From Agarophyton chilense (taxonomy: Eukaryota; Rhodophyta; Florideophyceae; Gracilariales; Gracilariaceae): a DNA stretch of 64,000 nucleotides. Of this stretch, positions 55,302 through 64,000 are shown in pieces (the stretch's first letter is position 1; each line of letters begins with the position of its first letter). The DNA lies in contig JARGXX010000095.1 in the NCBI GenBank assembly GCA_030374765.1, forward strand, positions 558,001-622,000. The letters run 5' to 3'. The notes below the pieces were generated by a model, which saw only the letters and a program-made list of their open reading frames with translations, searched no databases and was not told the DNA's origin. Made by a program: the position numbers and the translations under genes.

Positions 55302-56216
55302 CGCAATAGCGGTATAGCTTGTCATAGACCAAGCATGTCCTCAAGCGAGCGAACTTCCTAAGTCCTGGGAAGAAACCCCCTCGAAAGGCATTGTCTTTCA
55401 CAACGCTCCCAACGCGGTCTAAAGGTCTTACAGTATGAATAAGCTCTACAACCGCTTAAGAAGTTTTGAATGAAGCAATGTAAGCCAGTTGGGTCACCTT
55501 TTCTAACTGCAGCAGAACTTATACCAACCAAGGAGAACAAGAACAAACTCTTCGCAAGCGGTCATGCAAAGTATCGCTCTGGAATTGGTAGACTTTTTTA
55601 TATAGCAGTATCCACTCGCCTCGATCTTTTAAATCTGGTTTCATCTCCTAACTAACGTCACGAAACCCTTATGATCAACTTTTCTCCCTACTGAAACGAG
55701 TTTAAAGATACTCGGTGGGTATTTTGAACTACGGATTTCATTTTCCAACTGGTCGTTGCACTTTCCACGCTTTCTTTCGTTTTCTCGCTGACACCGATTT
55801 GAAGGAATGTATTTGGACAAAGAAAACTACATCTGAGTACTTAGTCGTCGTCAACGACGAATCAATTTTGTGAAAGTCTAAGTACAAATCTGTGGTTGCA
55901 CTCTACTCGGGCAAAGCGGAATATATCGAGCTTTGAACCAGTAAAAAGAACGTTATTTGGATAAAAAACTTTTTTTTTTGAATTGCACACCATCAGTCTT
56001 CAAGAAAAAAATTTGTGGTACGAGGCTACGAAGGTTCTCATTGATAGCTCGGATAAATTGTCATTATCTACCAAACCACAGATATTAGGTCGAAATAACC
56101 ATATTGACATGAAAATACACCATGTGAGAGGGTTTTATTGTACAGCTGTTGTTATACTCGAGAATATTTCCAAAATTCTACCGATTGCTGACATTCTGAC
56201 AAACTGTTTGTCTTTC
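55302..56216 (+). pseudogene. Ty1/copia RT end and RNase H
   Basis: Broken frames continue the copia Pol: LKKF-stop-MKQCKPVGSPF, KYRSGIGRLFYIAVSTRLDLL (standing for the 'Y..aiG.LmYl...tRPDi' motif), then RNase H DTDLKECIWTKKTTSEYLVV and SVVALYSGKAEYIEL with its catalytic acids. The end is HIDMKIHHVRGF and LPIADILTNCLSF ('hiDikyHfvRe...adilTK'). It belongs with 53758-54512. The 3' LTR expected after 56216 was not identified. Confidence 0.8.
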
Positions 56217-58447
56217 TAAGATGTAAGTACGATGGTCAGCTTGATAAAACTTGGCTCGTTTTGATAACGAATTGTGGGAACTACTAACTACTACTACACT
56301 AACCTTTGTTTTTTTGTGTCTTTTTATTCTACAGCGTTTTTTTCTGAATAATTATTTTTGTTTAATATTGAATATTTTGTTTTGTTTCTTCACAATTCTT
56401 TTTCTGTTTCCCACAGAAAACGTTTAATTTTTGAGCCAAGATGTTTGAAATGTGTTATGGGTTTTACAGTTTACTGATGTGAATGAAATGGTTCAAAATA
56501 TATAGCAGCTACGTGAGGTTTTTGTTTTACATTATTTTTTATGAGTTTGCGATCAGCAAGCCTCTAATATATGAAGGATTCTGTACAAAGAAGCAACAAT
56601 TTCAGATAACAGATCTTAAGTTATTTTGTTTATTGTTAGTGGATTAGTCTTAAGCGCGATCTCCAGAGTGGTGAATGTGGAAGCCTTGGCACTTTGTCTT
56701 GAGAGAGGGGGTTAGTATCCGTGCGCCTTATGCAAGGAAAAAGCGCAGCACGACACACGCATCATTAGTTGTACGCTGCGCCGTGCTCCGTTACTTGCCC
56801 TGAAGCAAATGAATTGCACGGCCGCCAACAGTGGTCACATCCACCGTCAGGCTGGCCAAGGCTCCAGCGCTCCAATTCCAACACTATCCAATCACTAAAA
56901 TCTTTCGCTCTGCTACAGACCCTGTATCGAACAATCAATCAATTTCCTTAAAACGCGTGACCACTCATATATTGGCAGTCCAAACCAAGCAACAAAATAT
57001 AAGAAAGGTTCCGAAGACGTTTATTTAATTTATTTGAACTTTAAAAGAAAAACTAAAAAAGGACCACTTTATTTTGAAACTCCAAAAAGCAGTTTCAGGT
57101 TTTTTAATACCATTATTCTTCCGACATAGTTTAGAATTCTCGACACACAAATGCTTTTGTAACGAATTGTTAATTAAATTTCATTCCTGATGAGAAAGTT
57201 GCAAAACGAGAACTTATGGTGGCAAACATTTCTTTAACTGTGGGGTTTGTTTAAAATTATCGATACTTGATAAAATAGCATACATAGCAGAAAAAATAGG
57301 GTGTAAAAAACATACTACTTTAAAGGTTTTACAATTTACAAGAAAAGGAAAATGGCTTCTCTCATTTGTGCTTTTTCAGAACATATTATATAATAAATAG
57401 TAAAGAGGAAACGCAATACTTGAGGGTAAAATTACAATCCTACAATTACATTAAAGAATAGATCTAGACGTTCTCTCTATTTTAGAATAATTTTTGATTA
57501 CTTCTTCCAATATCAATGTGGCTGCAAAAAACTATTGTTGAAACACCTTTCTTTCTATGGGCATTATAAATTTCGGTTGCACTCTCGATGCCAATTGTTC
57601 TACTATTTGAACGCAGTTGATATAAATAGCCATGGAAATATCGATTTTGTTAAATTGTTTGGTAAATGCGTGCTCTAGTGTAGATAGTTTCCATTTGCTC
57701 CGCAAGATATTTGTTTTTAAATTTGCTAAGTAGACTGCCTTAAGAAGTGCACGTAGTTGTACATTACTCGCCACTTAAATTCAACAAGTTAGTGAGTCTC
57801 ATTCATGGTTTTACTTATGTCCTGCTTCTTGTTGTGTTTACAATATTCCCAAAGACCTTGTACTACAATACCGTATATGTTTTGGATGGCTACTAGTGTA
57901 GTCTGCATTTTTCTTGGGGCACAATGTCGACTGAGAGATATCGGAGCAATGTCGGAAAAATTCAGAGCAATGTAATTGTTACAAAGGTAATTTTTACATC
58001 CTCAAGAGGGATATAGGAGGATCAACCGTGGTCCTGAGGTCCAAAACTCTGTGCGCGATTGAGATGAATGGAATATTTGAAATCTGGCGAACAAAGCGAG
58101 CTTAGTAGAACAGTACTCTCCGAAGAAAAAAATGGACTTAATTGACAATTGCCCAGATGCTAGACTGCTTACCACCCCACCACATCACCCATCGTTTTCG
58201 ACGAACTTCGGCTAGAAGTAAGACGTAGTATCGAGTTTTCAGATGTTTGCGTATGAGAGTGGATTGTTACATACAAAAGAGAATGTGCAACAAGAAAACC
58301 AGATAGAGACCTCAAGAAGACATATCATGAAGAAGTATCACACTGATGATAAAGTCATTATCTAAATATATGGGATGGTCATAGATTTCAATTTCAGCAA
58401 CGGAAAGTCACGCATGCTTGTTTGTGTCTACAGGACCCATGAGAAAC
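56217..58447. other. AT-rich stretch without recognisable gene (2.2 kb)
   Basis: Strongly AT-rich with T- and A-runs. A few open frames (56769-56951; minus 57532-57774, 80 codons) have no recognisable domain. The base composition differs from the transposon block to the left and suggests chromosomal intergenic DNA, including the 3' flank of the FG-GAP gene. Confidence 0.4.
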
Positions 58448-59950
58448 TTATAGCAAGTTCCCAAGGACAACCGTGGAACTTGCTGCAACGTCAATCTTTG
58501 TGACTGTGTATCCAGTTGTGTATGTGATCGACACAGAATCCGCCGATGAGAAACTACCCAATCCAAAGTGAAGGGTTTCAATATATGATCTAGAAGTAGT
58601 TGCACCTGGTGACCCCACTCTCTGGATCATTCTTCGACCGCCACCTCCAACTACTACAGTAACTACAGCGTGCAACGCTGTTGCCACACCGTCTGGCGAG
58701 TTTCCAACTCGGACTTTGATAAAACGACTGTCGCCACCAAGCTGTAAAACGTTTCGGAAGAGTACGTAGTTTCCAGGCAATCCCTCGGTGTGATAGTCAC
58801 CTTGACTTGAAATGAGGTCCATGCGACCATCATCATCGTAATCAAATGCAACAGCATTGTCACCTCTGACGTTTGAAGGACGTGATATGAGGCTATCTAC
58901 CCTCCTGAACGACCCGTCCCCTTTGTTTAGCAGCATGATATCTGGCTCGATGTACTGCGAAACAAACACGTCCATCCATCCATCGTTATTGAAATCACCA
59001 ACTGTCACGCCTCGTGCCAGCGTTCCACGCGGTATACCAGCTTTGGCTGTGACATCTACGAAACGACCTCCTACATTCTCCAGTAAATAATCGTAAAACG
59101 TATCGCCAGACACCCACTTTAGATCGCTGGACTTGGTTCTGGCAATGTACAAGTCAAAATCGCCGTCATTGTCATAATCGATTTCAGCAACGGCAACTAT
59201 CCCCTTTCGACCTATACCCGGTGGAAAGATTTCGTCAGTGATGTCGCGGAACTTCCACGGGCCGATAACTCTGTACGCGGTGAGCATGTAATAATGCGTG
59301 ACAACTTCCATGATGCGGTCATTATCAATGTCGATAGGAGACCCGTACCAGTTTCGATCGTATTGAAAGCCTTCTGGAACTCGGAGTTTGTACTGTCCAA
59401 AATAGTTTTCATATCCAAAATGTGATGGACGGTTGTCTTTTGGTGGCGCGTTCATGAACAGGACGTCTGGGAAGCCAGTATGGCTGAAGGAGAGGTCCAT
59501 GAAAATGGCAGTTCTACCGCTCCCACTTGCCTGCTGGACGTTGTACGAAATATTGGATACACCTCGTTGAGGGTTTACTTCATACATTTGTGGGGTGGAA
59601 GGGCTTAGGCCAAAGTTCCCACCAGGAGAAATGGTGAACCTCATATTCTTTGTATAGACTGAGATGGGTACTGGTATAATTCCATGATTGTCTCTCCAGG
59701 AACCCCAAGAGGATTTGACGAAACGCCCATTTCCATCATTGAAGAATATCTCGGCGAAGAAATTATCGTGATGACAGAACAGAAGGTCAGGTCGTCCATC
59801 ACGGTCAAGATCTGCAACTGCTGGCCCTGCATACTTCTTTCGGGGATTGTTTGGTAAACCCACTTGTTGTGACACGTCGACAAACGATGGAATATTCTGT
59901 GCGAAAGCGAGAGGCAGCAGGAGCAACAAGAAAGGTATTGATGTGTTCAT
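58448..59950 (-). CDS. Secreted FG-GAP repeat protein with C-terminal ASPIC/UnbV domain
   Basis: This is an uninterrupted single-exon gene. I choose the ATG at 59950 (500 aa) over the in-frame ATG at 60010, because it places a signal peptide at the very N-terminus (MNTSIPFLLLLLPLAFAQ). At least five FG-GAP/VCBS-type calcium-binding loops follow: DLDRDGRPDLLF, DIDNDRIMEVV, DYDNDGDFDLYI, DFNNDGWMDVFVS and DYDDDGRMDLISS. These repeats should form a beta-propeller. The last roughly 100 residues match the ASPIC/UnbV domain (RFIKVRV, then a VTVVVGGG strand, SYIETLHFGLG, VSITYTTG). Related eukaryotic proteins include CRTAC1-like extracellular proteins, and bacteria have many. The likely role is extracellular or cell-wall binding; partner unknown. 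It is the clearest functional host gene here. Confidence 0.9.
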   Translation of the reverse strand: MNTSIPFLLLLLPLAFAQNIPSFVDVSQQVGLPNNPRKKYAGPAVADLDRDGRPDLLFCHHDNFFAEIFFNDGNGRFVKSSWGSWRDNHGIIPVPISVYTKNMRFTISPGGNFGLSPSTPQMYEVNPQRGVSNISYNVQQASGSGRTAIFMDLSFSHTGFPDVLFMNAPPKDNRPSHFGYENYFGQYKLRVPEGFQYDRNWYGSPIDIDNDRIMEVVTHYYMLTAYRVIGPWKFRDITDEIFPPGIGRKGIVAVAEIDYDNDGDFDLYIARTKSSDLKWVSGDTFYDYLLENVGGRFVDVTAKAGIPRGTLARGVTVGDFNNDGWMDVFVSQYIEPDIMLLNKGDGSFRRVDSLISRPSNVRGDNAVAFDYDDDGRMDLISSQGDYHTEGLPGNYVLFRNVLQLGGDSRFIKVRVGNSPDGVATALHAVVTVVVGGGGRRMIQRVGSPGATTSRSYIETLHFGLGSFSSADSVSITYTTGYTVTKIDVAASSTVVLGNLL

Positions 59951-60150
59951 TTGGTAGCTAATACTGCAAACTTGGGATGACTGGTTGCCGTAGTAAGGAG
60001 GTCTACGCACATTTTGGTGGCTTCTTCGCGCAGTAATGGAACTGAAAAGGGATTAAGTAGAAAAAGAAGAGTGGGTGAGTTACTAGCAATGGCGAGAGAT
60101 ATTTCTGTGAAGCTGTGTGTTCAGAAAAGCATACGAGAGGCGGGAAGAAG
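59951..60150. promoter_or_regulatory. Upstream region of the FG-GAP gene
   Basis: This is the immediate 5' side (minus orientation) of the FG-GAP gene, where its promoter should lie. No specific element is claimed. Confidence 0.35.
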
Positions 60151-60660
60151 CTACGTGGTATAATTGAGAGCCAAGAGATATCGCAAATTAGATAGGAGAC
60201 TGGAAGATTCTATGTAGGCCTGAGCAAAGGCGTAGTAGGATTTTGTATTGTGTGGGCTGAGATGAAGCGATGGGAGATGTATAATTGGAGCTGAGGTCGA
60301 GTGACTGCTATGCTCTGCTGCCTCCGTGCGAGCAACTTCTAGTTTAGGCATGGCTGTGAGTTTGACGTTGGGATAGCTCGTCCCCAGATTTGGTATCACC
60401 TCTTCGTGAGACCATGTCAATGCGTTGATGCTTGCCATGCGCTGAGAGTGACATGTCATTTCACGCATCTGTGTCGCAACACCACGCATCTGTTTCGAAA
60501 CGCGTCGATGACCGAAAAGCGCACTGTGACACCAAGCACAGCTTGAAGCGCTGTGAGGCGTGTCAAAGACTACAAGGTCGAAGATTGGCTCCCCGGGCCA
60601 GCCAGATTTGTCGTCAATTCGTGACAGTACTGCAGCATTTTTTCTCTTTGTAAGCTTCAC
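60151..60660 (-). CDS. Hypothetical 169-codon frame, doubtful
   Basis: This open frame begins MKLTKRKNAAVLSRIDD and has no signal peptide, membrane segment or recognised domain. It follows the FG-GAP gene on the same strand, with an approximately 140-bp gap from the earlier start. One CAWC pair is present. It may be chance. Confidence 0.25.
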   Translation of the reverse strand: MKLTKRKNAAVLSRIDDKSGWPGEPIFDLVVFDTPHSASSCAWCHSALFGHRRVSKQMRGVATQMREMTCHSQRMASINALTWSHEEVIPNLGTSYPNVKLTAMPKLEVARTEAAEHSSHSTSAPIIHLPSLHLSPHNTKSYYAFAQAYIESSSLLSNLRYLLALNYTT

Positions 60661-63156
60661 AGAGCATCTTGCTTGCCGTTGCTCACCGACAAGTGCTGTA
60701 CTGTAAACCCCACTGTTGAGTCTCGGGCAATGTGCACATCTGGTACCTTCGTATGTGACACCTAGACGCGCATTGGTTTTGCTCTGCTGTCACCACCCTT
60801 CCTCCGTTGCTTCCTACCGTTCTTCGTGTCTTCTGCAAGTCTCAATGAGCCCACAACGAACGGTACCGAAATCGTACCTAACTCAATTTATCTCAACGAC
60901 TCCCGCATCGTGGTTGACTCTTTTACTCTGCTGGAATCGTCATTGATGTTTGCCATCAACCCTAGCGACTGTCCACGGCCAACCATCCCACCGCATGTTG
61001 TACCGTCGACCGAAGAACCGTTTCCGTGGAATGGGATTGTCAATTGTGGGCCGCTCGCAAGCTTCCCTCGCTATACCGGACTATCATAGGGCGTATTTAT
61101 AAAAGTCAGATATTTCCCGACTGAGATTACCTTTGGGAGTTGTTGCCGGCCATGCCACATTTGTTAGTGCACTAACTGTACTGTTTGAAACGTCTCACGA
61201 TGTGTTAGCCGTTTGCGTTGGGGGCTTTCGCTACCATTCTTTCGTAGCACACCAGCTTTTCACAAGTGACACAGTGCTTTTCTTAAAAGTACATGAATAT
61301 GTACATTGATATGTGTTCGCCCCACACTACACATACCGTAGCTGCTTTTTATTTCGGTTCGTTTTTTTAAATCACTCTTTCTTCCGTATCTCCAACTACG
61401 CGCATATGTGAGTGTGTGACGCTCGCGGCAGGAGAAATTGCATCGGCGCGGGATTGGAGCACGGCGACACGTGTGCGTTCGCGGGCCAATGGCGTGCCGT
61501 GGCACTTGGGCAGGCGAAACAAAAGGTCTACGGGCGACACGTGTGAGAAGGCGAAACAGGTAGGCTACTGTCTGCATTAAAGTGTAGACGAATATAATGT
61601 TTCAAATAAATATCGTAAAAACCCAACCGTGCATAGCGCGGAACAGAGCCACTCGTTGGAAACAAAACGTCTGTCTAAACAGCAGTGCATGTAAAGGCCA
61701 AGCAAACGTGACGCGCAAATCACAGTACATAATTAGCCAAATACGAAGAGCCGAGATACCACGTGATTACTTTACAAATAAATTGATGCGCCTTACATCT
61801 GTAGAAACCAACAAGTCACAGAATCCTAAAGCTGTCTCAGTAAGCAAGTGTACTCATCTCTACTTGTCTGTTCCTTCCCCCCCTTTTTCTGTAAGCCAAC
61901 AACGCCGCAGTTGTGTCTCTAAAATATCAAACGCAAGCGGCGCCGAGCTTGCTTTTGGCTACGTCGACACGTGTGGCGCATGCACGCCACACGTGCCCGA
62001 CAGTATTCCTGCCCTTCATTAGTCTTTTAAACATGAGCGAGATTCTCTTACCCTATTGAACCTGTGAACTCTTATCTGTACTATAGTAGAGATTAAAGGG
62101 AGATATTTAGGGCAGTACACCTATCCGTTTGCGTTTCAGTCAACGTTCTGAAGTGCACAATAAACAGCGAACATGCAGCCCATCACATGAGTACATTGTT
62201 CGAGCGGCACTGTACTGACCATTTGCTGCTCATGGGTACTATAAGATTCTAATAGATGCTGAATCCGGCAACAGTATAGTACGCGCTCGTAAAGCTCGCG
62301 GTCAAATCCGGAAAATTCCAGCCGGCACAAAGTGAGCTTCCTAATTCTCTCCCTTCACAATGTCTCAGCGAAAACCAAGAATGTGGTTTAAATGCAGCGC
62401 CGATTAAATTGTGATAGGTGGCCATAGTGTATTGCACACTTCTCGTCATGGCACGATTCAATATAATTACATTTTATCGAGTATGGCTAATTGCACAACA
62501 ACTTCTTTCTCCACCCAAAGTACATATTTTTGCGCATATTTCTCGCAGGCCAATTTGCCAAGCTAATCTTTTCTGCGTTACATCTGCGTTTTGCGACCAC
62601 CCTCCTTGTTTTTTCATGAGCACCACGCATGCACAAAACCGCTACAGTTGCAATTTCAATGCTTCCATCTATAAAAATGATACCGTGACGCGAAACTTGA
62701 CGTATCATCTCTCGTCGGAGAGAGTAAACCACTTCCGCGTTGGCGAATCCTTCGATAGCTCGTATTTAGTAGCCCGCTCAAACATCTAATGGAAGATAAG
62801 CTTCTTGATGCCAGCTAGAGAGTAATGCGGCGATAATTACACGCAAAATCTATCTTGACCAATATCTGAACAAGATTTTTTTCAATCTTTTTTGTTCTAA
62901 ACTACAGAGCGGCGTGCCAAAGATTTAAGTAATTACCTTCGAAAGCAGTATTAAACTTGTGCGCTTTAGCAAAAGCAAAGCAATTATTTTGCTTTAGGAA
63001 AGACTAGCGTATTTCATCCGCCAGTTTCGTGGGAATCAGTTCGAAGAATTGACGTTACTCCGATTGGTCTCTATAGAGGCCTTATATGACGAACAGAATC
63101 ACGATATGAAAATTAACGATAATAATTGCATGATTAAAAAAATTTAGTTGTTGTGA
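60661..63156. other. Mostly non-coding; short doubtful frames and CACGTG motifs
   Basis: The only protein-like frame is plus 60826-61089 (87 codons, no family). Between 61.46 and 62.0 kb the word CGACACGTGTG (G-box core CACGTG) occurs three times (about 61468, 61534 and 61963), the last beside an inverted GCCACACGTG. The rest is AT-rich without supported features. Confidence 0.35.
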
Positions 63157-63746
63157 GTGGGTCGTTGTAAGATATTTGACCAATTGTTTGCTCTAGAACA
63201 TGACACTAACATAGTTTGTTCAATAGATTTGCATACGTTCTGCAATAAGTATAATCAAAAAGTCGAAGCTGGTGCGTACAGAAATAAGGTGATGTATGCC
63301 GGCCAGAAAACAAGAGGAACGTTTCATTGGGTAGGCAAGGACCGGAATGTATTCAAGCTACTTGCAGCTCCAAGCCAGGTCAAAGACTCACTGGGTTTCA
63401 ACACGCAGTGCGCACGTCGTCGTCGTGCGTCCTAAGTTTCCATCTCTACCATACTTCTGTGAAATTTCGCTACGAGACGTTCCTGTGCCTTGAAAGTTCG
63501 ATAAGTAAGATATTTGCTCTCACCATTGGGTCCAAGAATGCTGCCGAATTTTGCGTGTATCTCGTAAATCTCGTTGAGAAGTATGCAAATGATAAAGAGA
63601 TATACTTCAAAGACGTTGCAGGTCTTGGATTTGGTGAAGTGAAGGAGGTTGAGAATTGGAAGTGGAAGACGCAAAGAGAGATCCGAGGCAATTTTAGGGA
63701 CCCCATGGATATGAAGCGGTTTGTGAGAGTAAACCCGTGTTGTTAG
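63157..63746 (+). pseudogene. Unrecognised coding-like region, two overlapping frames
   Basis: The frame 63157-63435 (92 codons: SIDLHTFCNKYNQ, MYAGQKTRGTFHWVGKDRNVF) is followed in another frame by 63440-63746 (FALTIGSKNAAEFCVYLVNLVEKYANDKEIYFKDV). The second part has alternating helical and charged character like a real protein. A single frameshift around 63430 would join them, or an intron could. No family is recognised and no function is assigned. Confidence 0.3.
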
Positions 63747-64000
63747 CGTCGATTATCTTGGAGATGGGACTGGGCAATTAGAAGAACAACGCGATTGTGA
63801 TAACTTCTTGGATGGCGGAAAAATCTTTCTTGACAGTCTTAAGGCGAATGACGGATAGTTTGACGCAATGTGAATAGATATGGAGCGCAACATGAGAACT
63901 GATCCAGTAGAGAAGCATCACATGAATCTCGCGCAGGTTGCCCTCGAGTTCTGTATTGGATCAGACCGTTTTTAATTTACAGTACGGACTGTTGCGTAGC

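Overview
The window is eukaryotic nuclear DNA and almost all of it is nested transposable elements. Likely origin: a red alga, probably a florideophyte of the Chondrus type. The grounds are a GalEa/PyRE-like Ty1/copia element, single-exon long reading frames, chromodomain-bearing Ty3/gypsy elements and TNP2-like DNA transposons. This is an inference, because no species marker is present. The only long gene that looks intact and host-like is a secreted FG-GAP/ASPIC-UnbV repeat protein at 58.4-60.0 kb (minus strand). Most other coding regions carry stops or frameshifts.

Layout. 0-2.8 kb: gag-protease-integrase-start of RT of a decayed Ty1/copia element (minus). 3.0-4.0 kb: a related copia gag-protease fragment (plus). 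5.34-10.28 kb: a full-length but decayed GalEa-like copia element with a recognisable LTR pair. 12.1-13.7 kb: a broken Ty3 3' end (LTR plus an extra reading frame). 14.2-19.0 kb: a decayed TNP2-like transposon with a transposase (minus) and a divergently oriented partner gene (plus). 23.4-24.6 kb: another Ty3 3' end remnant. 24.594-53.757 kb: a Ty3/gypsy chromovirus on the minus strand ('host' element). It is split between protease and RT by a second Ty3 chromovirus on the plus strand (29.655-50.559 kb), which has near-identical 666-667 bp LTRs and a perfect 5-bp target duplication. That element is itself split inside its protease by a 10.6-kb TNP2-like transposon (33.090-43.685 kb) with 16-bp terminal inverted repeats. 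53.76-56.2 kb: copia RT-RNase H remnant (plus), itself interrupted. 56-64 kb: AT-rich flank with the FG-GAP gene.

Three points stand out. (1) The inner TNP2-like transposon contains a complete-looking but frameshifted Slo/BK-type calcium-gated potassium channel gene, tail-to-tail with the transposase; this looks like capture of a cellular gene. (2) Both TNP2-like elements carry a second, divergently transcribed gene for a related basic protein, a conserved two-gene design. (3) Both Ty3 chromoviruses, and two extra remnants, carry an extra reading frame antisense to pol between the chromodomain and the 3' LTR. The protein matches no family I recognise.

Order of events from LTR divergence judged by eye: the host Ty3 element (LTRs roughly 12% different) and the GalEa-like copia (about 12%) are old. 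The inner Ty3 element (about 2-3%) is younger, and the channel-bearing transposon arrived after that.
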